Assembly: GCF_024346955.1 (NCBI RefSeq)
Contig: NZ_AP024883.1
Coordinates: 1,612,001 to 1,676,000 of the forward strand
DNA length: 64,000 nt
DNA from: Vibrio mangrovi
GTDB lineage: Bacteria > Pseudomonadota > Gammaproteobacteria > Enterobacterales > Vibrionaceae
Direction: 5' to 3'
Below are positions 16,484 to 24,696 of this stretch, piece by piece (position 1 is the stretch's first letter; the number at the start of each line of letters is the position of its first letter). The position numbers and the translations under genes are program-made. The notes under the pieces were generated by a model. That model saw only the letters and a list, made by a program, of their open reading frames with translations. It ran no database searches and was not told the DNA's origin.

Positions 16484-16851
16484 GTTCAGAGACGATTCAT
16501 CATTTTGCCGCGACCGGTCATTTTGAAAATATCTGTCAGATCGAAGACATCACTCCCGGAACCGGTGTATGTGCGCTGGTCGGCGGAGAGCAGGTCGCGG
16601 TTTTCCGCCCGGATGCCTCGGAGCAGGTATTTGCCATCCATAACATGGATCCGTTTGCCCGCTCGAATGTGCTTTCCCGTGGATTGATCTGCGAACATCA
16701 GGGTGAATATTGGGTTGCCAGCCCACTGAAAAAGCAGCGTTTTCAGCTTAAAACCGGTTTATGTATGGAAGATGAACGCTTCAGTATCCGGACTTTTGCC
16801 GCCAGAGTCACCAACGGTTATGTGGAAGTTTCTTCAGGAGAGAAGGAATAG
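16480..16851 (+). CDS. nirD: NADH-dependent nitrite reductase, small subunit
   Basis: The 123-residue protein is a Rieske-like fold subunit of the nitrite reductase. It keeps the family pattern IEDITPGTGVCALV near the N-terminus and GLICEHQGEYWVASPL near 67-82. The Rieske Cys-His iron ligands are absent, as in other NirD proteins, so it is structural rather than redox active. The ATG lies inside the nirB stop (ATGA overlap), showing translational coupling. Confidence 0.93.
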   Translation: MSSETIHHFAATGHFENICQIEDITPGTGVCALVGGEQVAVFRPDASEQVFAIHNMDPFARSNVLSRGLICEHQGEYWVASPLKKQRFQLKTGLCMEDERFSIRTFAARVTNGYVEVSSGEKE

Positions 16852-16854
16852 ACC

Positions 16855-16880
16855 AAACGCTCCGGGCAGGAGCGTTTTCC
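16855..16880 (+). terminator. Hairpin between nirD and nirC
   Basis: AAACGCTCC (16855-16863) pairs perfectly with GGAGCGTTT (16869-16877) around a five-base loop, with only a short T run. It could be a weak terminator that lowers nirC expression, or a processing site. Confidence 0.6.
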
Positions 16881-16912
16881 TATTCAATCTTTCATTTTCA
16901 GAGGAAATAACC

Positions 16913-17731
16913 ATGTTTACAACGCCAATTCAGAAATGCGGCGATAATGCGCTGCGGATCAAGCAATTGCTTAAGGAGAACCCACTCGGATTCTGGATCA
17001 GTTCCGCAATGGCCGGTGCTTATGTCGGGCTCGGGATTATTCTGATTTTCACGCTGGGAAATCTGGTTGACCCGTCGATTCGTCCATTGGTGATGGGAGC
17101 AACCTTCGGTGTTGCCCTGACACTGGTGATTGTCGCCGGATCGGAGCTGTATACCGGTCATACGATGTTTTTGGCGCTGGGTGCCAAAACCGGTCAGATT
17201 TCATGGGCTGATAATCTGAAAATTCTGCCACAAACCTGGCTGGGAAATCTGCTGGGCTCTGTTCTGGTGGCGGCACTTTATCTGTACGCCGGTGGTGGGA
17301 AATTACTGCCGGATGCATCGAGTCTGATTCATAAAGTAGCACTGGCAAAAACCATGGCTCCGGCATCGGTGCTGTTTTTTAAAGGTGTTCTGTGTAACTG
17401 GCTGGTTTGTCTGGCAATCTGGATGTGTCAGCGGGAAACCGGTACGGCACGTTTCATTGCCATCTGGTGGTGTTTACTGGCCTTTATTGCATCGGGTTAT
17501 GAGCACTCGATTGCCAATATGACAATTTTTGCACTGTCCTGGTTTGGCAATGCAGCAGACGGTTACACCATGACCGGAATCGGGCATAACCTGTTGTGGG
17601 TTTCATTAGGAAATGCTGTCTCAGGTGCAGTGTTTATGGGACTGGGATACTGGTATGCAACACCGGCTGCACAACGTCCGGTTGTCGATAGTCAAATGAG
17701 CTATCGGCAGGCTCAGACTAAAGCCGGATAA
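16913..17731 (+). CDS. nirC: Formate/nitrite transporter family channel (nitrite)
   Basis: The ATG at 16913 with AGAGGAAA upstream is preferred over the longer frame from 16772, giving 272 residues. FocA/NirC proteins are pentameric inner-membrane channels with six membrane segments. FWISSAMAGAYVGLGIIL, the GSELYTGHTMF loop (near 80), LCNWLVCLAIWM and GYEHSIANM are characteristic. Its place behind nirBD points to nitrite (or ammonium) traffic for the reductase. The product is slightly longer at the C-terminus than E. coli NirC. Confidence 0.9.
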   Translation: MFTTPIQKCGDNALRIKQLLKENPLGFWISSAMAGAYVGLGIILIFTLGNLVDPSIRPLVMGATFGVALTLVIVAGSELYTGHTMFLALGAKTGQISWADNLKILPQTWLGNLLGSVLVAALYLYAGGGKLLPDASSLIHKVALAKTMAPASVLFFKGVLCNWLVCLAIWMCQRETGTARFIAIWWCLLAFIASGYEHSIANMTIFALSWFGNAADGYTMTGIGHNLLWVSLGNAVSGAVFMGLGYWYATPAAQRPVVDSQMSYRQAQTKAG

Positions 17732-17841
17732 TTATTTTTCAGATTACTCATCTGTAACATTTAATTACTAAAATCAACAACCTCTGCTAGAGTATGAGCT
17801 CGGTTTTATTTATATCAATAGTGTGAGGCAATTTTTTTGGG

Positions 17842-17879
17842 AGCATCGCTGGTTATTTAGATTCCGGCGATGTTTTTTC
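17842..17879 (+). terminator. Terminator-like hairpin after nirC
   Basis: AGCATCGCTGG pairs with CCGGCGATGTT (with two wobble/mismatch positions) across an 11-base loop and runs into TTTTTT. It lies 110 bases after nirC in the 285-base gap before the VOC gene. Nothing else clear was seen in the gap. Confidence 0.5.
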
Positions 17880-18016
17880 TCGCCTTTGCTAAGCTAAAAT
17901 GAGTTCGCATTTAAAAAAGAGTTTGTCTTATAGCACTGCCATGACAGATCGAAGGATTGATATCTGACTCATGGCATCGTGATATATGAAGTGATTGATG
18001 TACAGAGGAGCATTCG

Positions 18017-18445
18017 GTGGAACCAAGGATTAGTATTATCACACTCGGTGTGAAAAATTTAGAAACTTCATATAATTTTTATTCTTCACTCGGCTTTACT
18101 TCGCCGCAAAAACCGGCTGATGGAATTATCTTTTTTAAGACGGGTGGTGTCTGTCTTGCACTTTATCCGTTAGATGAGCTGGCAAGTGATGTCTCTCCGG
18201 ACTTCTCGCCACAATGTTCCGGATTCTCAGGTGTAACACTGGCGCACAACACACGTTCAAAAGAGGAAGTTGATGAAGTGTTGGCACTGGCAGTCAGTGT
18301 GGGGGCAAAACTGGAAAAACCGGCGCAGGATGTTTTCTGGGGAGGTTACAGCGGATACTTTTCTGATCCTGACGGTTACCTGTGGGAAGTTGCCTACGGT
18401 GACTGCTGGGATTTTAACGAAGATGGAAGTCTGGTGATTCAGTAA
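18017..18445 (+). CDS. VOC superfamily protein (glyoxalase/bleomycin-resistance fold)
   Basis: The 142-residue protein starts with a GTG, with GAGGAG six bases upstream. It has the paired beta-alpha-beta modules of the VOC fold: ISIITLGVKNLETSYNFYSSLGF at the start and GYSGYFSDPDGYLWEVAYG near the end, where the Glu may be a metal ligand. Similar proteins are often annotated as glyoxalases, but the substrate is unknown. It is monocistronic. Confidence 0.8.
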   Translation: MEPRISIITLGVKNLETSYNFYSSLGFTSPQKPADGIIFFKTGGVCLALYPLDELASDVSPDFSPQCSGFSGVTLAHNTRSKEEVDEVLALAVSVGAKLEKPAQDVFWGGYSGYFSDPDGYLWEVAYGDCWDFNEDGSLVIQ

Positions 18446-18602
18446 AAATTTAGTGTAGTTTAGATAAACCGAAATATAAGAAATGCGGAGAGGGGGAGCT
18501 CTCCGCAAAAAGTGACCCGTTGGATTGAGGGACCGGGTCGTAAACTGAATTTACGTTTATTTATAACAAAACGATTTAACACAAAATCAATCGGTTATGA
18601 AA

Positions 18603-19466
18603 TTATCGGTAACGAAAGTACTCTTTCAGATATTTGTTTGCTGTAGAAATTGTAGTTTCTGGATCTTTCGGTAAGTCGTGTTCAACGATGTACCATTTCA
18701 CCCGGATTTTCTGGGCTTCCGGCAGAATTTCGTCCCATGCAAGCAAACCGTCACCCGCGCCGATGGCAGTAAAGTTGCCTTCATCATTCCGTTCGCCGAT
18801 AGCGGTATTGTCTTTCACATGAATCGCGATGACCCGCCCGGCCAGACTACGGATTAGTTCAGCCGGATCTTGTCCGCCCCGGAATACCCATGCAACATCA
18901 GCTTCTATTTTCAGGTTTGCCGGAGAAGTTGCATCAAGCATCCATTCCAGAGCTAGTCTGCCATCATATTTTTTCATTTCGAAATTATGATTGTGGTAAG
19001 CAAGGGTCAGACCGTGACGACGTAGTTTGTCACCGATCTTGTCCAGCTCTCTTCCCATTTCGCGCCATGCTTCAGCAGACTGAGGGCGTTCCTCGGTACC
19101 CAGCCACGGCATCACAATAATTTTGTTGCTGATGGCTTTATTGAATTTGATGACATTTTTCAGGTCATTGCGTAATGCAGCCAGCTGAACATGGTCAGAG
19201 ATCGCTTTAATATTATATTTCGCCAGCAGACGATTCATTTCTGCAGCCTGAACACCGTGGTCTCCAACCAGTTCAATGGCGTGATAACCAGCCCGGGAAG
19301 CCATAGCCAGTTGTTCTTCCAGTGTACCGACGTTTCTCAGGGTATACATCTGCAGTGCAATTCGCTGTGAATCCTTATGGTGCAGTTCGTTGGCACTGAC
19401 AGCGAAAGCACTCATGATGCCGCAGGACAGCAAGAATAATTTTATAAATTTATTAAATATTTTCAT
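18603..19466 (-). CDS. Exported sugar isomerase/epimerase-like TIM-barrel protein
   Basis: The frame extends to 19553, but the ATG at 19466 with AAGAG upstream gives 287 residues with a clear signal peptide (KIFNKFIKLFLLSCG..., cleavage probably after AVSA). The mature part is a xylose-isomerase-like/AP-endonuclease-2 TIM barrel: IALQMYTLRNVG, AIELVGDHG, LAYHNHNFEM near 165, IEADVAWVFRGG near 200, IHVKDN and YIVEHD, carrying the Glu, Asp and His metal ligands. Such proteins isomerise, epimerise or split keto-sugars. Export is unusual for the fold and suggests action in the periplasm on a substrate or glycoside before import. The cytoplasmic paralog is adjacent. Confidence 0.82.
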   Translation of the reverse strand: MKIFNKFIKLFLLSCGIMSAFAVSANELHHKDSQRIALQMYTLRNVGTLEEQLAMASRAGYHAIELVGDHGVQAAEMNRLLAKYNIKAISDHVQLAALRNDLKNVIKFNKAISNKIIVMPWLGTEERPQSAEAWREMGRELDKIGDKLRRHGLTLAYHNHNFEMKKYDGRLALEWMLDATSPANLKIEADVAWVFRGGQDPAELIRSLAGRVIAIHVKDNTAIGERNDEGNFTAIGAGDGLLAWDEILPEAQKIRVKWYIVEHDLPKDPETTISTANKYLKEYFRYR

Positions 19467-19536
19467 GTTGTTAGCTCTTTTCATGAATACATAGGATTGT
19501 TGACCTATCGTGGTTGAATTTAATTGCTGCAAAACA

Positions 19537-20601
19537 TCACGAAAGATCATCAACCCCTAATAGTATTCGGTTAATGTGAGGGTCTTTCTCTCCAGAGGCA
19601 AAGTCGTCAAAAACTTTACTGGTTTTGGTAATCATGTGTCGTGTGATAAATTCTGCTCCTTCCTGTGCGCCTTGTTCTGAATCTTTCAGACAACATTCCC
19701 ATTCCAGGACTGCCCAACCGGAAAAGTCATACTGAGTCAGTTTGCTGAAAATTTGTGTAAAGTCGATTTGTCCGTCTCCGAGAGATCGAAAGCGACCGGC
19801 TCTGTTGGTCCAGTCTGCATAACCGCAGTACACCCCTTGTGATGCATTCGGACGAAACTCTGCATCTTTGACATGGAAGGCTTTAATCCGGTCGTGATAT
19901 TTGTCGATAAACCCCAGATAATCCATTGCCTGAAGTAGCATGTGGCTAGGGTCGTACAGAATATTTGCCCGTGGATGGTGATCGACTGCTGCGAGGAAAC
20001 GCTCGAAAGTCGTACCATCAAACAGATCTTCTCCCGGATGAAGTTCGAAACAGACATCGACACCATAATGGTCAAAGGTATCGAGGATCGGCAGCCAACG
20101 ACGTGCCAGTTCAGCAAATCCATCTTCAATCAGATGATCTGAGCGTTGCGGCCACGGATAAACGTAAGGCCACATCAGCGCACCGGAAAAGGTTGCATGA
20201 GCGGTTAACCCAAGGTTTGCTGATGCTTTGGCAGCCAGTTTTAACTGTTCAGTTGCCCATACCGTACGTGCCGGACCGTTGTTACGCAGCGATTCCGGCA
20301 CAAACTGATCCATGAGTGGGTCATAAGCGGGATGTACTGCGACCAACTGCCCCTGAATATGGGTAGAGAGTTCGCTCAGTTCCAGACCATAATCTTGCAG
20401 GACTGCAAGGATATTCTCACAGTAGCTTTGATCTTCTGCTGCCCGTTCTAAATCGAAAATCTCCGGATTGAGTGTCGGCATTTGTACAGCTTTATAGCCT
20501 TTTTGCGCTGCCCATTCCGCAATGCCTCTTAATGTATTAAAAGGTGCCTCATCGGAAATAAACTGAGCAAGAAAAATAGCCGGACCTTTCATGTGACTCA
20601 T
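19537..20601 (-). CDS. Sugar isomerase/epimerase-like TIM-barrel protein (cytoplasmic)
   Basis: This 354-residue protein lacks a signal peptide. It has the xylose-isomerase-like barrel with CFELHPGEDLFDG near 180 (Glu and His), ILYDPSHML near 215 (Asp, His), KAFHVKDAEF near 240 and AVLEWECCLKD near 295 (Glu). These are the metal-ligand positions of the AP_endonuc_2 family. In many bacteria such enzymes sit beside Gfo/Idh/MocA dehydrogenases and act on 3-keto-sugars or inositols. It lies in an apparent operon behind the MFS and oxidoreductase genes. GAGGT precedes the ATG. Confidence 0.85.
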   Translation of the reverse strand: MSHMKGPAIFLAQFISDEAPFNTLRGIAEWAAQKGYKAVQMPTLNPEIFDLERAAEDQSYCENILAVLQDYGLELSELSTHIQGQLVAVHPAYDPLMDQFVPESLRNNGPARTVWATEQLKLAAKASANLGLTAHATFSGALMWPYVYPWPQRSDHLIEDGFAELARRWLPILDTFDHYGVDVCFELHPGEDLFDGTTFERFLAAVDHHPRANILYDPSHMLLQAMDYLGFIDKYHDRIKAFHVKDAEFRPNASQGVYCGYADWTNRAGRFRSLGDGQIDFTQIFSKLTQYDFSGWAVLEWECCLKDSEQGAQEGAEFITRHMITKTSKVFDDFASGEKDPHINRILLGVDDLS

Positions 20602-20659
20602 AACGAATACCTCAAATAATGGAGGGAGAGTGGTGTTTCTCCATCTCCCTCATCAAAAA

Positions 20660-21919
20660 TTACAATGCTTCCGCCTGACTGGCGTTTTTAGTGTTTTTTT
20701 CCTTGAATGCCAGAATAAACAGTAGTGCGATACCGGCAGCAAAAGATGCTGGTAACCACCAGAAGCTTGCCCAGTTGTCGGTGGTCAGTGCTGCTTGTCC
20801 GTCAAGGAAGCGGTTATAGATCATTCCGGCAACCTGTGCGCCTACCAACATACCGATACCGTAAGTGACCAGAACCAGAAGTCCCTGAGCCTGCCCGCGG
20901 TTTTTATCGGTACACTGTTTGTCGATATAGATCTGACCGGTAACAAAGAAGAAGTCATAACAGATACCGTGTAGCGCGATACCAAGCATAATCATCCACA
21001 TCACAGAATCCGGTGCACTGATAGCAAATAGTGCATAACGCAGTACCCAGGCGAACATGCCGACAACCAGCATCCACTTCACACCCAGATGACGGAAGAA
21101 GAGTGGCATGAGCAGCATAAAGATGATTTCGGAAAACTGACCGAGAGTCTGGATTCCGGCGATATTTTCAACATTCATGGCACTCAGGAAAAGTTGGGTA
21201 AAGTTGTAGTAGGCTGCCAGTGGAATACAGATAAGGAATGATGCCAGCATGAAGACAAAGAATGCCGGACTTGCCAGATCTTTCACGACACTCAGGCCAG
21301 AAATTTCCTTAAACGAAATCTGTTTGCCTGATGATTCGGGTTGCGTATCCGGCAGGGTAAAGCTGTACAGCCCCAGCAGAGCACTGGCAACGGCTGCCGT
21401 ATATAAAGGAAGGGCTGTTTTTTCAGCAGTAATACCGAGTGCTCCGCCCAGCACAAAACTGATAAACAGACCTGCGACAATCCAGCCGATTGTGCCGAAT
21501 ACCCGGATCGAAGGGAATTGTTTCTCCTGATCATCGATATTACGGAAAGCTATCGAGTTGGACAGCCCCAGAGTCGGCATGTAACACAGGTTATAAATCA
21601 GCAGTATGATGATGAAAACCGTGGGATTTTCTATTGTCGACGGGGCCAGAAACAGAAAGACTGCTCCGGCAATATGTAAGAGTCCCAGTACTTTTTGCGT
21701 AGCGAAGTACTTGTCTGCAATCAAACCGATAAAAAACGGAGCAATGACGGCAGCGATTGGGTTTACGGTATATGGCCAGTGGGTCAGATCGCCCATGCCG
21801 ACTTCAGACATATATACAGCGATTGAAGTGTACCAGGCACCCCAAACGAAAAACTGCATAAACATCATGGTACGAAGTCTGGACATAATAGATGTATTAT
21901 TTTTCATATTGTTATCCAT
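20660..21919 (-). CDS. MFS permease, nucleoside:H+ symporter-like
   Basis: The product of about 419 residues has twelve probable membrane segments. FMQFFVWGAWYTSIAVYM near the N-terminus and FIGLIADKYFATQKVLGLLH at the first cytoplasmic loop resemble the NHS (nucleoside:H+ symporter) branch of the MFS. Members of this branch often lie beside Gfo/Idh/MocA and isomerase genes and carry sugars or glycosides rather than nucleosides. The substrate here is inferred to be the locus sugar. The start is uncertain: the frame opens with a TTG at 21925, with ATG codons at 21919 and 21907, and none has a strong ribosome-binding site. Confidence 0.8.
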   Translation of the reverse strand: MDNNMKNNTSIMSRLRTMMFMQFFVWGAWYTSIAVYMSEVGMGDLTHWPYTVNPIAAVIAPFFIGLIADKYFATQKVLGLLHIAGAVFLFLAPSTIENPTVFIIILLIYNLCYMPTLGLSNSIAFRNIDDQEKQFPSIRVFGTIGWIVAGLFISFVLGGALGITAEKTALPLYTAAVASALLGLYSFTLPDTQPESSGKQISFKEISGLSVVKDLASPAFFVFMLASFLICIPLAAYYNFTQLFLSAMNVENIAGIQTLGQFSEIIFMLLMPLFFRHLGVKWMLVVGMFAWVLRYALFAISAPDSVMWMIMLGIALHGICYDFFFVTGQIYIDKQCTDKNRGQAQGLLVLVTYGIGMLVGAQVAGMIYNRFLDGQAALTTDNWASFWWLPASFAAGIALLFILAFKEKNTKNASQAEAL

Positions 21920-21983
21920 ATTCAATGGTGAAAATGTAGGGTTGTTTCCAGGTTATTAGTGTTTAGTTAATTAACATTTCAGG

Positions 21984-23117
21984 TTATTCGACAGAAACCC
22001 ACCGTTTCTCTTTCACTGAGCGCAATGATGCGTCAATGAGTCGGGCAGCCCGCAGACCATCCGTAAACGTTGGAACCCCCAAAGGTGATTCACCCAGAAT
22101 GGTGTCGTAGACATCTTTGATGAAGGCATCAAAGCAGTGACTGTACCCCTGAGCGTGACCGGCCGGAGTCAGAGAGAGACGTTTTTGTTCATCAGAGCCC
22201 TGACTGGGATCACGGACCAGTAACGATCTCGATTTACGAGTGCTGACCCATAGTTGTTCCGGTGTTTCCTGATCGAATTCGATACTTTGTTCACTGGCGT
22301 CGATCTCAAACCACAGACGGTTTTTTCGTCCGGCTGAAACCTGACTGACGGTGAGAGTTGCCGGTGTATTTTTGTTGGTTCGCATCAGCAGTGTGGCGAT
22401 GTCTTCGGTTGTGACTTTGACCTTTTCGGCATTTTCATCGGTGGTGTGGTGGCTGCTGAATGTTTCTGCTGTATCGCTGTTGCGTTCTGACTGCGCTGTA
22501 TGGAAGTTGGCAACAAGTTCGACAAAACGCTCGCCCGTGATCCACTCAACCAAATCACACCAGTGGCTGCCAATATCGGCGAATGCACGTGATGCGCCAC
22601 CCTGTTTCGGGTCAACCCGCCAGTTATTATCGGTTTGATCCAGTAACCAGTCCTGAAGATAACTACCATGTATCAAATGTAACGCACCGGTTTCTCCTGA
22701 TTCGATCAGGGCTTTGGCCTCCCGGACCATCGGGTGATAACGGTAGACGAATGGAACTGCATGAACCACATTATGCTGTTCTGCCAGTGCTTTCAGTTCC
22801 AGCGCATCTTCAAGAGTTGTTGCCAGTGGCTTTTCGCAGATGACATGTTTACCTGCTATCAGTGCCCCCTTGGCGAGTTCGTAATGAAATCGGTTTGGTG
22901 TACAAACATGAATGACATTAACTTCTTCTGAATCAAAGGCTTCCTGTGCATTATCAAAAACACGCACTTGCCATGATTTAGCAACTGCTTCTGCCTGTTC
23001 CCGGTTCGCATCGACCAAACCGACCACATTGACACCCGCTGCTTTCAGTGAACGAAAGTGTACATGCGCGATCATACCGGTTCCGATGATGACCGCATTA
23101 ATGTTCGCTCTGCTCAT
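21984..23117 (-). CDS. Gfo/Idh/MocA family NAD(P)-dependent oxidoreductase
   Basis: The 377-residue protein has a Rossmann start (AVIIGTGMIAHVHFRSL), the CEKPLATT motif near residue 93 with the family's conserved Lys, and a C-terminal alpha/beta domain with FADIGSHWCDLVEW near 180 (Asp and His of the active site). These enzymes oxidise hydroxyls of sugars and inositols. It is the first gene of the minus-strand sugar operon, with AAGGAA before its ATG and the operator-like palindrome 32 bases upstream of the start. Confidence 0.88.
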   Translation of the reverse strand: MSRANINAVIIGTGMIAHVHFRSLKAAGVNVVGLVDANREQAEAVAKSWQVRVFDNAQEAFDSEEVNVIHVCTPNRFHYELAKGALIAGKHVICEKPLATTLEDALELKALAEQHNVVHAVPFVYRYHPMVREAKALIESGETGALHLIHGSYLQDWLLDQTDNNWRVDPKQGGASRAFADIGSHWCDLVEWITGERFVELVANFHTAQSERNSDTAETFSSHHTTDENAEKVKVTTEDIATLLMRTNKNTPATLTVSQVSAGRKNRLWFEIDASEQSIEFDQETPEQLWVSTRKSRSLLVRDPSQGSDEQKRLSLTPAGHAQGYSHCFDAFIKDVYDTILGESPLGVPTFTDGLRAARLIDASLRSVKEKRWVSVE

Positions 23118-23148
23118 TTGTATTCCTTGACTTGTTGATGAAACATTT

Positions 23149-23164
23149 AATGTAACATTACATT
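23149..23164. promoter_or_regulatory. LacI-type operator candidate upstream of the oxidoreductase operon
   Basis: AATGTAA-CA-TTACATT is a perfect 7-bp inverted repeat around a two-base centre, lying in the divergent region between the oxidoreductase and LacI genes. The same half sites (AATGTAA and TTACATT) recur before glucokinase at 24581-24608. It is the best candidate for the LacI protein's target. Confidence 0.6.
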
Positions 23165-23260
23165 TTGTTTCATGATGGTATACAATGCATTCGCTGAGAA
23201 AAAGAATTAAGTCAGTTTTCCGGCAAAATTCATGGTCTCTATCACAGATAGGCAGGTTAA

Positions 23261-23276
23261 TGTGAAATTCATCACA
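23261..23276. promoter_or_regulatory. CRP-cAMP site
   Basis: TGTGA-AATTCA-TCACA matches the CRP consensus core exactly. It lies 120 bases before the LacI start and 144 bases from the oxidoreductase start, so it could activate either divergent promoter and place the sugar locus under catabolite control. Confidence 0.75.
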
Positions 23277-23380
23277 TTCATGCTCAAAATGGTGCTATTG
23301 AGGATAGGTAGAGAGATGTAGAGATACATGCTAAATTCACTCTAGTTTTGAATAACAACATCATGATTACAGGCAATAAT

Positions 23381-24364
23381 ATGCGTCCATCCGTCGCTGA
23401 TGTGGCAAAGTATGCAGGGGTTTCAACTGCAACTGTTTCCCGGGTTCTGAATGACAGCCCGTCGATACGGCCACATACCAGAGAAAAGGTCCAGCAAGCT
23501 ATTGAAGCTCTGGGCTATAAATTACCCGGAACTCCGGGATCGAAAGTTGTCGGTACCAAACCTGTGATGGTTTTGGTTCCTGATATCAATAACCCTTTTT
23601 ACAGTGGAATCGTCACCGGAATTGAAGTTGCTGCCCGGGAGAAAAACTACTCTGTCATGTTGACCAATACCCAGGGAGAAAGCTGGGTTGAACTTCGTTA
23701 TCTGGATATGCTTGAACAGAATCAGGTATGCGGTGTGATTAGTCTGGATCCAATGAATGAACAGATGAAACTGCCGGGAAAAATCAGCAAACTGCCCTGG
23801 ATTAACTGCTCGGAATATGTCCCTGATTCAGATGTTGCCTACGTCAGCATTGACCATAAACAAGCGGCACAAGATGCAGTTCTCTATTTGGTTTCTCAGG
23901 GACATACGAAGATTGCCATGGTGAATTCTGACGAACGTTATATCTATGCCCGGCAACGGCGGGAAGGTTATGAGGCAGCAATGGAAAGCGCAGGATTAAC
24001 CATTGAACCGGGTTATCTTCAGGCCATCGGCGGTATCGACTATCCGTTGGGAGAGCTTGCTGCCAGACGTTTGCTGACACTGCAAAATCCCCCGACTGCA
24101 ATATTTGCAGTGTCCGATACACTGGCGATTGGGGTGATGAAAGCCGTTTTCCGCATCGGGAAGAAAATTCCTGATGATGTGGCCGTGATCGGTTTTGATG
24201 ACATTCCAATTGCAGATATGTTTGAACCTTCACTGACCACTATTTCTCAGCCGACATTTGAAATGGGACAAACCGCAATGAAAATGCTGATCCAGCGCAT
24301 TGAAGGGCTGGACGTGACTTCTAAACAGATTAACCATTCTTTAATTATCCGGGATTCTGCTTAG
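23381..24364 (+). CDS. LacI family transcriptional regulator
   Basis: The ATG at 23381 (327 residues) is preferred over upstream TTG and ATG codons because ACAGG precedes it and the product then begins with the usual LacI helix-turn-helix (SVADVAKYAGVSTATVSRVL, residues 4-23). The periplasmic-binding-protein-like core follows (VMVLVPDINNPFYSGIVTGIE, then IFAVSDTLAIGVMKA and VIGFDDIPIADMFEP). It is divergent from the sugar operon and upstream of glucokinase, and both flanks carry the same palindrome, so it probably represses both units until a sugar ligand binds. Confidence 0.92.
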   Translation: MRPSVADVAKYAGVSTATVSRVLNDSPSIRPHTREKVQQAIEALGYKLPGTPGSKVVGTKPVMVLVPDINNPFYSGIVTGIEVAAREKNYSVMLTNTQGESWVELRYLDMLEQNQVCGVISLDPMNEQMKLPGKISKLPWINCSEYVPDSDVAYVSIDHKQAAQDAVLYLVSQGHTKIAMVNSDERYIYARQRREGYEAAMESAGLTIEPGYLQAIGGIDYPLGELAARRLLTLQNPPTAIFAVSDTLAIGVMKAVFRIGKKIPDDVAVIGFDDIPIADMFEPSLTTISQPTFEMGQTAMKMLIQRIEGLDVTSKQINHSLIIRDSA

Positions 24365-24580
24365 ACTGGTTAACCTTTATTGGCCGGATTTTATTCAGTC
24401 TGTTCAGGAAATTATGCATTTATGTGATAAATGCGGTTTCGCTACCTGAGCAATCATAGGTTTGTTATCCGGCTTTGACGAATCTCTCAGGTTCGCCGGA
24501 CAGAAGTGGATAGAATACGGCGATTAATCATGGAAGTAACCTGCAGAGAAGACAATGTCAGGGACGTAGCAGATGAGTAA

Positions 24581-24608
24581 AATGTAATAGATATAATGTC
24601 ATTACATT
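24581..24608. promoter_or_regulatory. Promoter with flanking operator half sites upstream of glucokinase
   Basis: AATGTAAT (24581-24588) and ATTACATT (24601-24608) form an 8-bp inverted repeat that brackets a perfect -10 hexamer TATAAT (24592-24597). A bound repressor would cover the promoter. The half sites equal those of the operator at 23149-23164. The remainder of the 332-base gap after the LacI gene (24365-24696) shows no coding potential. Confidence 0.6.
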
Positions 24609-24696
24609 TTCAGGCGGAACCTGTTTGTTCTTGGTAGGAAATTGCCAGAGTTTTTTAATTTGTATGTTTGGGATTTAAATAAAAGTTGGAGGATTT

